Shown here piece after piece: positions 25,801 through 38,252 of a DNA stretch of 64,000 nt. Each line of letters begins with the position of its first letter. Position 1 is the first letter of the stretch. The position numbers and the translations under genes were made by a program. The DNA comes from Orbilia blumenaviensis. Its lineage: Eukaryota; Ascomycota; Orbiliomycetes; Orbiliales; Orbiliaceae. The stretch covers positions 1,798,001-1,862,000 of the forward strand of contig JAVHNS010000002.1 in the NCBI GenBank assembly GCA_036872755.1, given 5' to 3'. The notes below the pieces were generated by a model. It searched no databases, was not told the DNA's origin, and saw only the letters and a list, made by a program, of their open reading frames with translations.

Positions 25801-27061
25801 TCCCCCATCATGTCACGAGTCTCCTTGGAAACCGAGATATCACAATGGAACATCGCAACATCCTTCAATGAGTTTATCGAACTATGTTCCACCCAGATCT
25901 CAGGCTCAAGTTCCTGAGCGGCTTTTTCAAGCATATTGGCAAGCTCCGGATCTGGTCCATCAATAAGTTTCTCTCTAAGCTCCCTGTTTTTTCGGTGCTT
26001 CATCCAGGTAGGACGTTGACGAGAGCACATACCGTTGACAGCAGCATGTAAGGACATCGTATCGAGAAAGAAAGTGCCAGTCTGCTGGAGGCTATACTCT
26101 TCCGCAATTCTTGCACGATCATAACTGATATTGTGGCCAGCAACTATTCTTTGCCTTTTAGGATCCCCTAAGGGAATTAATTGCTTGTCGTCATTCGATT
26201 CGCCGAGTACCCATGGCGAAATCCAACTATACCAAGCTGTTGGGGACGCTGCACAGGCGAGAACGGCGTATGGGCTGATCTTGTAGAGAACTTCGACGTC
26301 GAAAACCAACATATCATCGGTAGGAGGTTTACAATTTTTAGTTATAGTCCCGTCCATGCCATATCTAGTCCAACCACTTGTTTCCACATTCCACCTGATA
26401 GGTTGAAGTGGAATATTTTTTTTCGCAAACTCTTTAGCGTATCCAAGCCACGGGTCTGCCGTATATGAACCCAGTCTATGGAAATGTTCGTCGAGAGAGT
26501 TTCCGACCAGCTTTGGCATTTCGAAACCAATAGGTTCAGTAGGCGCTGATTGTTTTCCGAGCAAATCATGTATCTCTAGATGTCGTCTTGCCAGTTCTAC
26601 TAATCGTTCGTCGACTGGTTGCTGAGTACTAGTGCCGAAAATCTGTCGATGGAGCTGGTCGCTAATATGTTGAACTTCGATTTCATTGAATCCTGTTGCA
26701 AAGGGTGTTAGAATACCTAAAAATCAAAAATGGAGACAGGGAGCGGAAACATACGTGCTACTGGTACATGGAGAGGTGATATTGGTTTCGCATCAAGCAC
26801 AGCGGAGGCCAACGGTTCTGTCGAATCCGAGCTGGGTGGCAATGATGTTGGTGACGTAAAAATCTTAGAATCCACTGCAGCCGCTAAACCGTCATCTTGG
26901 ATATTGGACGGTGAAGTGGACAAGCCAGAGTTTCTCTGGATTGCCGCTGTGGCAAGCCATCTTGTGCGTAGAGGTTGCTGCCGAGCAATATGTGGTCGGA
27001 TGAGAAGCGAGAAAGTGGGTTGGCGGGGTGCAACTCGCGTGAATCGCAGTATACGGTTCAT
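22862..27061 (-). CDS. mip1: Mitochondrial DNA polymerase gamma catalytic subunit
   Basis: Three exons (27061-26755, 26692-24223, 24161-22862) give 1358 residues. The product replicates and proofreads mitochondrial DNA. Residues 1-45 are Arg-rich and lack acidic residues (MNRILRFTRVAPRQP...), a typical matrix-targeting presequence. The 3'-5' exonuclease motifs are present: Exo I FDVEV (about 232), Exo II GHNISYDRARIAEEY (about 287) and Exo III YCATDVKVTHEVY (about 414). Family A polymerase motifs follow: A GADVDSEELWIAS (about 926, split by the second intron), B RNNAKVFNYGRIYGAG (about 973) and C VHDEIRY (about 1122). A Lys/Glu-rich coiled insertion (about 560-650) is the fungal spacer. After motif C there is a fungal C-terminal extension of some 230 residues ending KSIVSR. 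All catalytic acids are present. It is divergently arranged with the slx8-like gene. Confidence 0.95.
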
Positions 27062-28330
27062 GTCACCGGCCTGTATGTATTACTGATGGTAAAATTGAGC
27101 TTTTGGGTAAGATCATGATAAGGCGACCATTGTTACTGAGGTTCGAAGGTAGGTAGGTAGGTAGGTAATATACGGTGATGGTTTGGTGGTGGATTGGAAA
27201 TGGAGGGTCTAACTTTGGATGAAGCAAAGGCATGGATAAATTTTCAGTGGGCAGGTTACAGGTTACTAAGTTAGGCTGGGAGCCAAGCTGCCTGCCAAAG
27301 ATCGCCCTACCAACCCGACTGGGGAATTCTGCAGCCCGCTTGTGGTTAAGGGCCCCCGCCAGAGTACCGCAGACCTGCACCGTTCATTCGCTCGCTCGCT
27401 CGATCGTTCGTCACTTCCGGACTTGACCTGGGGTTTATTCCATGTAAGGGCAGATTCCTTCGCTTTGAGAAGATCGATCTTTGCATATATGTGTGTAATG
27501 TACTACGTCGACATAGAGATATATATATCAAATTGCTGACTAAGGTTCATTTATCCAGTTCTCTGATTCACGACAGGTTATCTAGGACGGTTAATAGTAA
27601 AGATCATAGACTATGGGATCGATCTGTGGAGTCTTCGAGACTACCTATCTAATGGTGGGAACTCTCGGATCTGAGTTCGATTCTAGGCTAGTTTGATCAC
27701 AGATGTCATAGACCGCCAGCCATATTGAGTGTCGAGCTCCCAGACACTCCAATTGGCCTTGATACTATACTCGATAAAAGTAAGGCCCTGCACCAAGCCA
27801 CGGATCGATTTATAAGCTGAAATACAACAGTGGAAGTGCTTGCTCATTGTACAGTATATATACGCACACACTGCTATTGCTTGGAAATGATGTGCGACTG
27901 GGACACTTTTATTTTTTTGTGCTATCGATAAGCATTCGGGGTTAGCAATTAAAGCCGATTCACCATTACTCAGCACCGATCGAACACCGACACCTACACC
28001 TAACCGCCCATCCACTGGCAATCCCTAAATATAATATGCATCGCCGTTCGACAGCCAAATAAAGACGATCCACGATCCACGGGCTACGACTGTCCCACTC
28101 ACGACAGCCTACCCAGGAGCGCCGCACCTAATCCAGCTTATTCAGCCATGCGTCTCTCCGTTCCGGTTCAGAATATATAGCAGCCTCCCAGACCCACCTC
28201 CTATCCAACCTTCGATCCTTCCTTCCGTCGAGATCCTCCTGACACGACATAGGCATACAACTCTATTCAGCTGGACTTAACTATATAAACGCTCCAGTAT
28301 CGCGGTATCGCAACGGCGACATTTATCATC
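27062..28330. promoter_or_regulatory. Divergent promoter region, mip1 / slx8-like
   Basis: 1269 bp between the two starts. It contains an exact (AGGT)5 run at 27147-27166 about 90 nt upstream of mip1, a (CGCT)n/(CGAT)n patch near 27388-27410, and C/T-rich sequence close to the slx8-like start. Open frames inside are short and low quality. Confidence 0.45.
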
Positions 28331-29400
28331 ATGGATATTATCGATTTAACCACATCCTCGCCGGCGATCCTTGGACGGACCACGGCTGCGACGAGGGGGA
28401 GGTCTAGACCACCTCGGCCGACTCCAGCCTCCAGGGTGAATGCTGCTCCACCTCGACCCTCGGCTCCCCAACCCCGCCGACAGCTCAGAGTTCGTCCTGC
28501 CACCGCTTCATCCTCAGGTAACTCCCTTGGAACAACTCCCACAAACACCGGTTCCTTAGCAAGTGATTCCCCCGGCCTCTTCTTGCGCACAGAGTCCGAC
28601 TCTAGCTCGGACGACAGCAACCGATACGATGATAGCATGGAAGAATACCTTCAAATCAACGAGGCCTATATTTCATCGGATGATTCATCGGACTATTCTA
28701 GTATTGATGTGGAAGCTACGGATGAGGATGATGAGGACAGCGATGATAGCGAGGAAGATGAAGGCGAGGATATCGAACCCGAACATCGAAGGCGACTACA
28801 GACAAGCAATAATGTTCCAGCACCTTCGCGACCCCACGCTGTACCCCAGACATCCCGTGCAGCTCAGGTAGCAGCACCCCAGCAGCAACAAACCCAACAA
28901 ACAAGCCTTAAACGATCTCATTCTGAAACCGAAATGCCTACAAAATCATCACCGGAACCCAAGAAGGCAAAAACGGAAGCCGTCGAAGTAGTTGATATGA
29001 TCAATATCGACGACGATGATGATTTCCAGAAGATTATGCATGAGCAAATGATCAAGACTCAACGGGAGGAGGGAAACGCTCGCAGGAAGATAGCAGATTT
29101 TAAGTGCGTTATCTGTCTTGACGATCCTGAGAACCTTAGCGCTACACCCTGTGGTATGTCTTCACACCCTATGTCTACTTCAGATCTATCGTAATAATAT
29201 TTTTCCGACACTAACATACTTCCACCTCAGGCCATTTATTCTGCAACGAATGTATCAAAACGACGTTGAGATTCGGTCGGCCCACCGCAAAGCTTGGGAA
29301 ATGCCCTGTCTGCAGAGGCAAAGTGGCTATCAGAGAAATCGTCCCCCTGGAACTCAAGTTGATCAAGAGGGTTGAAGGGAAAGGGAAGGGCAAAGCTTAA
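28331..29400 (+). CDS. slx8: RING-type SUMO-targeted ubiquitin ligase, Slx8-like
   Basis: Two exons, 28331-29153 and 29231-29400, 330 residues. The N-terminus begins MDIIDLT, a SUMO-interacting motif, followed by Pro/Arg-rich and then Ser/Asp/Glu-rich disorder (residues about 90-160). A second SIM-like VVDMINIDDDDD precedes the C-terminal RING. The RING reads CVIC (Cys259) ... CGHLFCNEC ... CPVC, a C3HC4 pattern. The intron falls inside the Cys-Gly-His turn. STUbLs add ubiquitin to poly-SUMOylated proteins during replication stress and repair, and yeast Slx8 works with an Slx5/Rfp partner. The C-terminal RING preceded by SIMs makes the Slx8 assignment likely, but other fungal SIM-RING proteins have the same order. 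Stop codon follows KGKGKA. Confidence 0.75.
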
Positions 29401-29533
29401 TGTTACCTACTACAATCTTCGTTGACACGAACATCACCAAGATTTCGCCGGTCATCGCACGGCAGGCTGTTGCTTAGGTTGTTAGCGTTACTTCTGGCCC
29501 GTACAACCCTCATTTGCTTCACATACCCCATGG

Positions 29534-29559
29534 TTTTTTTTTTTTTTTTTTTTTTTTTT
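29534..29559. repeat. Poly-T tract, 26 nt
   Basis: Uninterrupted T run about 135 nt past the slx8-like stop codon, probably in its 3' UTR or just beyond. No target-site duplication or element body is recognisable beside it. Confidence 0.9.
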
Positions 29560-30882
29560 GTTATTATTCCCACTTGTCTTATTATTAATCATTCTAGCGT
29601 GGCGTTTCAGGGGAGCGGCGGCGGTGTTTTCGAATTCGGGACAAAGGCAATGAATACCAGTTTTTATTTGAATCATTAATATAATATACCCGTCTTTATA
29701 TCCCGTCTCGGGGAGCTAGACGCACACATTGATATCCTAAGGTAGCCGTAATCTAGAAAGGCAGGTCGTAACCTCAATTATACAGATTGAGTCACCGTTT
29801 CAGAGCTCGATGATACATCCTTCGGCCCTACGAGGCTCGTGCTCTCCGTGGAACCTCTATATGGTTTATAAACGGCACCACGGCACTCTACCCATCGCAA
29901 ACTATCGATTGGATAGGCCCCATCGGCGGGCTCCGATGACAAAAAAAACTTTTTTATATATTAATCCCTCCAAGACAAGCTTCACACCCCCCAGTCATGG
30001 TCAGCCCAATGTCCTTGTAGTCGCCAAGGAAATACCATAGAGTTTTCTCGACTGTTGGCTGAGTGAGAAAGAGAGTTTATTATACGATTAGATTTAGTTG
30101 CTTTCTTTTTCTTCAAGCTTCCACGCAAGCTGGTCCATGGCCATCTACTCGATCTAGAAATTCTCCGAAGAAGATGGCTAGGTGCAGGGGTATATTGTTC
30201 ATTCGGCCAGCCAGGGCTTCGGAACCGGGCGATAATCGTTACTTGTTTCTAGTCTCTTTGGCTTCATAAGACTTTGGAATAATTATTCGAGCATCGCCCG
30301 TGAGTCAATTGGGATACATCACTATGAGATCAATTTCACAAGTGAGAACAATATCGAAATAGGCATGCGCTATCCCGGGATCGCAATAGCATGTTCCAGA
30401 AGCCCTTCGAAGACTTTGTGCGAAAGCATCGACTAACTTACATTGTCTGATCCATATGACGTCCGGGGGGCCTTATCGATATCGATATCCCTCGTAATGA
30501 GGAGACTAACCGGACCTCGAGGATCTGTCACAGGTTGTAATCTCTAAACATCTCTCTGCATGTAGCCGCCGTCAAAATGCAAGCGATCATATCGATGTCA
30601 TGATACTGCAACGGAAATACATCCCGTATTAATATCATAGGCTACCAAGAACAAAAAAACCACAGACCATATGCATATATATGTTTAAATTTTGGCGTGA
30701 CATATCCCAGCCCACCGATGGCGCCACATGCGCTGCGCAGCCGTGTGTCGGGAATATACGGTGCAGTGTCTCCACCATAGAACAATACTACGATAATATC
30801 TAAATATACACTATAATATCAGAGAAAGGAAGAGCTCGGGGAAACCTATAAGCTTCCGGAACCCCGTTCGTCTCCCCGCAAT

Positions 30883-30906
30883 AAAAAAAAAAAAAAAAAA
30901 AAAAAA
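30883..30906. repeat. Poly-A tract, 24 nt
   Basis: Uninterrupted A run in the spacer between the slx8-like and arrestin genes. No adjacent coding or retroelement sequence is recognised. Confidence 0.9.
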
Positions 30907-31676
30907 GATACACGACACTGTTGCCCGACGATCTCGAGCCCAGGCCACCTTTCGAATTTTCCCGTGGTGTGGTTTCCTTTCTTTTCCCTGCAACGTTGAT
31001 CACGCCACACTTTAGTCTTAGCTTCCCTCACAGATGCACAGCTGTACAAGCCGGGGCGCGCGCATTTTCCCTTAAATTGATTTTAATTAAGCGATTACAT
31101 CATAGAAGCCTTGTTTTTTTATCATGGAAAAAAATCGAATATCCTGGATTTTGTGGAGAAGAATGCGGGCTATCGTATTGTTTGACCTATGCATGATAGG
31201 CATGTAGATAATTGTGGTAATGATCATGCTTCTAAAATACATTTCCAACAAGAATATGTAAGGGGGTATTTTCTGCGTCAGATGAAATGCAAAGATGCAA
31301 ATAATAGAAATCGAATGAAAACTCCAGTCCCGTTATCTCAGTCCAAGCGGTAAAAGAACGCCAAAAAATAGGGTTAAAAAAAGAACTGTCCGTAAAAGTA
31401 CAAATGAGACCAAATCATCAACTTTCAAGGCGAAATTATTAGAGTAATGTTTCCCAGAAAAATGCCTGCCTTTTTCTTTTTTCTTTCTTTCTTACTTCGT
31501 TGGTTGGTAAAAAAAAAAAAAAGAAATACCAGTTGCTCCTTCCCAGATATTGCGCCGGTGCATGTTCCCAAAAAAATCGTGATAGCCAAAACAATTATGT
31601 AAAAAGGGGGGTGGGTAAATATGATACAACGAAATGAAAGGTATTAAAAAAAATGTAGTGGTGACAATGGCGATTT

Positions 31677-32987
31677 TTAGATGCTGTGGAGATCTTCCAT
31701 GGACTGAGATTCGCAGACTAGAGTCTGGTATGTTGGTGGAGATAGAGGAACGTCATCATATCGTGGAGGACATTCGTCTTCCCACGAGATACCCATACCA
31801 GCACGGGCAGTGGTGTTCATATTGAATTGCATTCTTAGAACTCTTGCGCTTCCGGTTGGGGTGACGAGTTTGCTGTTTCTTGGGCAATACTCTTCCGCTA
31901 CGATCAGTTCGACGACGAGGTTGTGGGAGACCGTGAGGCCGGTGGTATTGTCGACGTCATCGGTGGATGTGATGTATGCTGGAATTCCAGCGGTGAAAGC
32001 GAACTCAACTTTCCCATCTGAGGTGTCAAAATCCGATTTCCAACCGCTTTTGTATTCTTCAGTAGCTAGGACCTTGATATCTTCGTATTTGACCCCCTTG
32101 CCTTCGCCTCCGATCTTGTGGGCGTGGACTTTGCATGCCGGAGAGATGATTTTGGACTTTTCCTCGATTCTCCAGGTCGCCTTGCGGAGCTTCCATCTGG
32201 TCATGTTGGCACGGGCGACGACACCCTCGAGACGCATTTCGACGGGGAAGTTTCCACCGCGGTGGATGACCGAGGGGAGTGTCAAGGTGGCAGAGAGGTT
32301 GGTCGGCGGGAATATTCTCAGCGAGTTCCTGTCGTGACCTTCAAGGATTGATCGGGCAACTTTGATATCCTGGGTGAATTGAAGAACCTCGCCGTGATTT
32401 GTAACTCCACGGGCGATGAGCTGGTACTTGATTGAACCCAATTGAGAGTCTGTTGTGGCTGGGAGTTTTCCGGGAACGAGATAGCTGAATGGATAGCTGT
32501 GTAGACCATGCGATACTGGATGTGTACTTGTGATGAACTCCCAAGTATTAAGTTCTGTTGTATTTGAAGTGCAATCCGGGCAGCCCATTACAATTGGCTT
32601 CTTAGTCGTAACAGTCGATTGGAAGGTCAGCTTCAGGCTTTCCAGTTCAATTTCCCATGGTGCGACTGTTAACCAGAGCATGCCTGATAGCAAGGCGCCA
32701 CTGGACTCGCTCGCCGGTCCATAACAGACAATTGGCGGCGATTCGATCTGAACATGTAATGATCCAGCCAATGGGCTTATGCTTTCCTGCGATGACTTGG
32801 ATGACTTTGAGGATTTGTATGACAGTATGGAGAAGTCAGCGCTATCTCGGTTTGATGATCGTGATGTTCTTCTTGTGCTTCGGGGCTTGGTACTTGTTGT
32901 GTCCAAGTCTACTATTGTTCCTGGCATGCCATTGTGCGAGTAGGGCACGTAATGGGGCACAGGGAAGGATCGAATAAGTGACGGCAT
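31677..32987 (-). CDS. Alpha-arrestin (Ldb19/ART1-like) with PPxY motifs
   Basis: Single exon, 436 residues. A Ser/Arg/Lys-rich N-terminal segment precedes the arrestin N domain, which starts SLHVQIESPPIVCYGPASESSGALLSG and continues through an internal Cys pair (GCPDC). The arrestin C domain follows (NLSATLTLPSVIHRGGNFPVEMRL onward). Near the C-terminus are two PY motifs, PPRY and PPTY, about ten residues apart. Fungal alpha-arrestins use such motifs to recruit the Rsp5/NEDD4 HECT ubiquitin ligase to plasma-membrane transporters, which are then endocytosed. The CYGP opening resembles the Ldb19 subgroup, but I cannot separate it from other ARTs by eye. There is no intron and the start codon context is ordinary. 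Confidence 0.8.
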   Translation of the reverse strand: MPSLIRSFPVPHYVPYSHNGMPGTIVDLDTTSTKPRSTRRTSRSSNRDSADFSILSYKSSKSSKSSQESISPLAGSLHVQIESPPIVCYGPASESSGALLSGMLWLTVAPWEIELESLKLTFQSTVTTKKPIVMGCPDCTSNTTELNTWEFITSTHPVSHGLHSYPFSYLVPGKLPATTDSQLGSIKYQLIARGVTNHGEVLQFTQDIKVARSILEGHDRNSLRIFPPTNLSATLTLPSVIHRGGNFPVEMRLEGVVARANMTRWKLRKATWRIEEKSKIISPACKVHAHKIGGEGKGVKYEDIKVLATEEYKSGWKSDFDTSDGKVEFAFTAGIPAYITSTDDVDNTTGLTVSHNLVVELIVAEEYCPRNSKLVTPTGSARVLRMQFNMNTTARAGMGISWEDECPPRYDDVPLSPPTYQTLVCESQSMEDLHSI

Positions 32988-35900
32988 TGTGATAATTGTA
33001 TCTCAAAAGATAAGATCTTAAGATTTTTTTTATCTTTCGAATGCGTGTTGAGGATGTTGTAGATATATCGATAGTCTTTTCTAGTGCGACGAATCGAATC
33101 GACTAGTACGGTTTCTTATGAGTTTTGAATTGGTTCTGGTATAGTAATGTAAAATGCTTAATGCTCGAGAAGGATATGAATCTATGCTAGCTCGAAGGCA
33201 ATGCGACGCAGATATAAATTTGTAAACGAAAGACAGGTGATTTCTTCATAAACTATTAGTCAGTGGTGAGGTTATATTTGTGTCGGGTCCGGAGAGGAGA
33301 TCTTGTGATACACTCCCCCAGCGGAAGGGCTTCTTATATATCACACCACTAACAAATTCAAAGAAACCCGCCCGAACTTGTATGTCAGTACTTACTTTGG
33401 GCCATGATTCGGATACCAACCGGCCCCAAAGAACCATGTTTCCCCCTCTGACGAAAGTTCAACGGGAACATTAGCCAATCACCAGCTATTACGTGAGTCC
33501 GTTAATATTTTTACTTTTTGTTCTTCTGTTTTTTGTTTTTCTTCCATCGAAGAAACTTTTTTTTTTTTTTTTTTTTCTCACTCCCTTGTCTTGTCGCAAC
33601 GTGCGCTGCATGTAACTGAGGGCGAACAACTTTTTTCTCCCTCTCTTTCTCCCCTCACTCGGCCTCTCTCCCAAGACTAACTACTATGTAATACGTCCTC
33701 CCAGCTTTGACTTGGAAGGGCTCTGCGCTGAAAGAGCTTATTTGCGTCCGGGGTGCAGCACGCCAGCAGGGAAGCCAGCAGGGGGGACAGCTGGGTCAGC
33801 CCACCACGACCCCTCCGGCCATGGCCATCCTTCATCGATTGTGGTTCCGAACTGGCTGCTAGCATGCTGGAGCTCTCCCAAGACATGGCAAATTTTTTCC
33901 TTTTTCACTCACTTGCGCTTGCCCGCAGGCCCCATCCCTTGGAACACGGGACCTTCTGCATCATTGCATAGTTTGCTTGCTTGCTGGCTGGCTGGCTTGG
34001 TTGATTGAATGAATGAATGATTCTAGCCTTGCCTTGCCCTGCTTTGCCTTGCCTTGCTCGCTCTTGCTCTCTTGCTCTCGCTCTTCGCCTTGTGTTCTAA
34101 TGTAGTAGGGAACTCTTCACATTTTTTTCTTCACACTCGCTTTCTCTTTTCGCACGATGACCGGTGAACTGGGTCACCATCCGCCTCCTCGCATCGAGGG
34201 GCCTTACGGATCCTCGTTTAATGGAAGCATGTATGTAGGATGTAGCAGCGCTGTCTTTGTCATACGAGGCTCTAACCATGGGATTTTTTCCTATCATCCG
34301 CGAACTATTACCCGTACGAGGTTACTCGAATGCGGGTAATTCTAAAACTCTCAATTTTCTAGAAAGAACAAATAATAATGAAAAAAGTGACTTGTGAATG
34401 CAAATGCACAGACGAATGCGAATGCGAGTCAAAAAGATCCTTCGATGAGCGAAATACCTTGACTCGGTTTCTTCAATTTTCACTTTTAATCGAATAGCCT
34501 TAGATAACTTGCATTGCCTGTATGCAGAACGCCAAAACGCCAATTCCCATTAAAAAAGGAATATAAAAAAGAGATAACCGCTAATAACTGGGTTCTCCTT
34601 TTGACCAGTTTGGCTTGTACTAAGTATGTAACAAGATCCGCTGATAGACGAAACGAAAAATCAAGGTTAGCTACGTTAATCAGTTGGATAAGTTTCGATC
34701 TTGAAAGGAGGAATTCGTTGCCGTCCTATCACATCATCCGCTTGGGTTCTTGTGAATGTATCAAAAAATTAAAATAAGCTGTCGCGAGACACTCGCACCG
34801 ATTTCCCTACTGTGGGTCCAAGGACAGCGGATCATGAATCGAATCACGATAGCTAAAGACCAGGGCCAAGGACGTCCTTTTCCTGTACGTTCGAGATCTA
34901 AATGGCTTGGGACATGTCAACCACATATCGGCTGCTTTCAACGAGTCCTTTTTTCCCCCTCTCCTTGTAACAATATACATCACATCTCGGCTCGTCTCGA
35001 AGCAATGCAAATGATGATACCACATGATTTCCGATCCACAAGTATCATGCTAAAACCCGATACTTCATGAACGAGTGCATTAGACTATGGGAAAGTGTCA
35101 AACAGCTTTTAACTTGACAGCCGTGCGCGCGCGCGAAGAGTGTGTCAGGGCGCTGACTTTGGCCGGACGAAAGTCGCCTTCATTCCACGCTTGGTTTTAA
35201 GCACTCGAGTCAGGTTCCTGGGCGAACCACTCAAGCCGCCTTAGCTTTAAGGTATTTTTTTCCCTTGATACACGTAAGTATCTCGAGACGTTGGCATATC
35301 GATCCCAATCCAACCGCTGCGCTGGCCCCGCACGCTAACCCTGCAAGCCCGATTTCCCCGGATTTTTGCAAATGAACCTAAGAGCTTGCTTAGTGTAGGA
35401 AATTAGAGGTTTCGAATGTGAGTGTGTGTTAGTTAGCTAGAAAAAAAACATTTACAGCATTTCATGACCCATTCTTTCACGTTTTTAGCCAGCTAACGGC
35501 GAATCGTTGACAATATATATTTACACATCCGCTTACACAAAGAGGCCCTAGCCAGAGCCCAGCGCAGTCGGACAGAACGCGAGTATTTAAAGGTAGCACA
35601 ACAATCATCATCATTTCCTCGGAGATGTTACTAGCACTCCGGAAGTCCAAGTTGAACTTTTTTTTTTTTTGGTCAACGATCACTTATCCACCTTTAAACA
35701 AAGCCATGTGGCTAGTCATGAATTAGAGCTGCGAAACTGGAACTGAACTGGCGTAGTTGGGTTCTTTAAACACGGGATTTACGTAAAGGCCCGCGATCGC
35801 TAGCCCAAGCACGTTCCACCGCTATTGGCCGGTCCGCTGCTGCTTTAGTAGTATCCTCGTCCGGATCCCTAGTCATTGCATTGCGACAAACGAGTGCTCT

Positions 35901-36849
35901 AGACCATCGAGTCACCCGATTCTGTCAAGCTGAACACAACATGTCAACATGCAACATATCCCTTCCAAAAAAAATATTATGTATGTATAGGGCTGGCAGG
36001 CATTATCGATCAGGGGGCGGGCTTCTCCGATAAAAAAAAGATGAGGTGGTTCTGTTCTGTCATGTTGTTAGGGCGCTTGTTCAAAAGTTTGGAATTTATG
36101 TGTAAACCAAAAAACTGGCCAGAACTAAACCACGAGCATGTAACGATTGGCTTCTGCTTACAGCGCACCAGGAATGTATGATCTCATCCAGGGTTTTGGT
36201 AGCGACATTTCAAACACCTGACTCTTCATCTCCTCGAACCCAAAGCTGAGACTTTCTTCGCTATGGCCTTTTCAAAAAAAAAGATACTTTCAACGGTTAA
36301 TTTTCCCTTTTGGAAAGGAAAAAAAGAAGAAATATTTCTTCTTAAGATGTGGTGCCCGAGATCGCGAGATTTTGTTTGGTAATTGCGATTCGAGGAATAG
36401 TAATATTACTCAATTGTTCTGTCAAAAGTATTATTATTATATTCGTCCAATGCTGTTACGTTTCGCATAGACCTCTTCGATGCGCATGCGAGCTCGCCAT
36501 ACTGAAAAAAATCTTCAATAGGGATGATTCAGCAATTTTGCAAAAGGGCCCTGATGCACCCGGGGTGCCAGCCGTCGCCCCCGTAAGACAGTTGGATCCG
36601 CATATGGCATCTCGAATTGAAAGTTCCCAGAGACCCGCCCGACGCTAACTTTCAGAGATTTTCCCGGGGCAGCGGGCGGACGTCAACCTGAGTCGAAGCA
36701 TCGTGAAAAAGCTAGCTAATCGAAGCTTGAGTAAGCACCTAGGATGTATTCCAGAAATAAAAAAAAACCCAACAATGCAACACGGGCAAAAAGAAAGCTA
36801 GGTAGTAGCTTCAAGGAAAACCCAAGATGCAACTGAGTCGTTCTCTTAC

Positions 36850-37048
36850 CCAGGGGAATATCCGGATGTTGACTGGTATAGCAAATGGGATGCGCCGGAC
36901 ACATGCCGTCAACGCCCAAGGTTTCTTCTAGAAGGAAATTATTTCCCGCCGGCGCAAAATTTAAGTTATATGCATCAACACACAACTTTTTGTTGGAGCT
37001 CGTACGGTAGCTTAATATGTAGTCACCTTCCTTACACATCGATACTCC
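36850..37048 (-). other. Candidate orphan exon or gene remnant, Cys-containing
   Basis: A minus-strand segment bounded by a TATTAG acceptor and a GTAAGA donor. Read through the ATG at 37039 it gives about 63 residues beginning MCKEGDYILSYRTSSNKKLC and including EETLGVDGMCPAHPICYTSQ. It has four or more cysteines and balanced composition, unlike the noise frames nearby. I could not find a convincing upstream exon with a signal peptide or a downstream exon with a stop, so this may be a decayed gene for a small secreted protein, or chance. Family not recognised. Confidence 0.25.
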
Positions 37049-37654
37049 CTAATAAGAATGCCCACGATGTAATCTTGCATTTTCACAATGTCTATTGTTC
37101 CCTTGATTACAACGGTCTCTAGGATTAACAAAAAGCAACTATTTAGCTCTGTTCAGAAGGAGCCCGCCCATCTGCTCTCCTTATCGCAAGGAAAGAAAAA
37201 ACTCATCCTCTGGAAGCTTCTTGTCGTTCCCGGAAACCTTTAAAAACCCAAACTTCGGTTCCGAACGGGTCGCCCGTAGACGGGTTTGAGAATGATGTAA
37301 TTTCCCTTTTTCTTCTTTGGGAAACGGTACTTAGTTATCAGGTCAAATTATCCTTTCTAGCCGTGTAGAGATGCCGAAATTCTATCTATTGTTCAGAGCC
37401 TAACCCGGCCCGAGTCATGGGCAGAGTTCATATCAGATGATTTTGATATCACTGATAGGTTCCCTTTCCTCCCTCCAAGACGTCTCCGAACTCCGCCCGG
37501 AGCGGCAACCCAAAAAAGTTGCAAAACCTTCGAAAGGCAGGGTCGGAAAAACTTAAACGCGCGTAAAGGCAATGCTCTTAGCTAATAATTACTCGATCGA
37601 AACGCCATCGACCCGCCTTCAGGGTCCCCGAACGGAGATCCACTCGTAAGAGGG

Positions 37655-37676
37655 AAAAAAAAAAAAAAAAAAAAAA
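37655..37676. repeat. Poly-A tract, 22 nt
   Basis: Uninterrupted A run in the gene-poor stretch about 580 nt beyond the decarboxylase stop codon. No linked element is visible. Confidence 0.9.
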
Positions 37677-38252
37677 CTCAGATTACCTGTGTGAGAAAAA
37701 AAGTATGTAGTTTCTTTTGAAGAAAGATTTGCGACGGGAAACCCGTTGAAGTTTCCAAAATCCTTGTGGCTTTTTCATGGCCTTAATTTCTACCCGAGAC
37801 AGTGGGAATAGCGAGCTGCAGGCCTTTCCAGCAAGTTAGCTTGAGGATTTCGAGCATGCATATGCTTGGTCGTATGTAAGCTTAACTAGTCCCATCGCCA
37901 AGTCAAAAAGCTAGGACCAGATAATTTTCCCGTCTCTTAAAATTTTTATGAAAATTTTTTTTTGATGATGAAGAGCTCTGGCCATCGTGATTATGTAGCA
38001 AATGGCGGCTTTTTTTCAGGCACCTACATTACTATCATTTCATTCATAGCAGCTTGGTATCATACGAGTCATCTTTTTGTGGAGTATCTACAACATTGTT
38101 AATGCGTTGGTATTATACGAGACTTGAGCGCCTGACTCGCTTTTTTTCCACTCAGGTGAAAATAAAATTAATCACTAGACCTTCCAGAATCTCATCTAGT
38201 CAGGCCCGTAGTTAGCCCGTACCGCCATAACGGTAGATACGATTCCACGTGC

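Larger units (their letters stand above)
29401..31676. other. Intergenic, convergent, 2.3 kb without a gene
   Basis: Between the 3' ends of the slx8-like gene and the arrestin gene. It contains a 26-T tract and a 24-A tract (listed separately) and A-rich runs near 31370-31400 and 31509-31525. Open frames here are short and lack domain-like composition. I see no RNA gene. Confidence 0.5.
32988..38252. other. Gene-poor stretch, 5.3 kb
   Basis: Between the arrestin 5' end and the 3' end of the isoorotate decarboxylase gene. It contains poly-T near 33558-33576, GCTT/TGGC and (TGAA)n simple repeats at about 33960-34080, a poly-A tract at 37655-37676, and many stop codons in all frames. The only stretch with protein-like character and splice signals is the candidate exon at 36850-37048. 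No transposon proteins are visible. Confidence 0.5.

Noticed and set aside
27640..27700. B-box-like GAGTTCGATTC resembling a tRNA T-arm
   Set aside because: The flanking bases do not pair as a T stem, and no acceptor or anticodon stem can be drawn.
29731..29745. CCTAAGGTAGCC resembling a conserved large-subunit rRNA segment
   Set aside because: The match is about a dozen bases and the flanks do not continue as rRNA.
33712..34008. Plus-strand 98-codon frame rich in Gly/Ala/Pro/Ser
   Set aside because: Arises from simple CAGCAGG/GGCTGGC repeats; two overlapping frames look equally coding-like.
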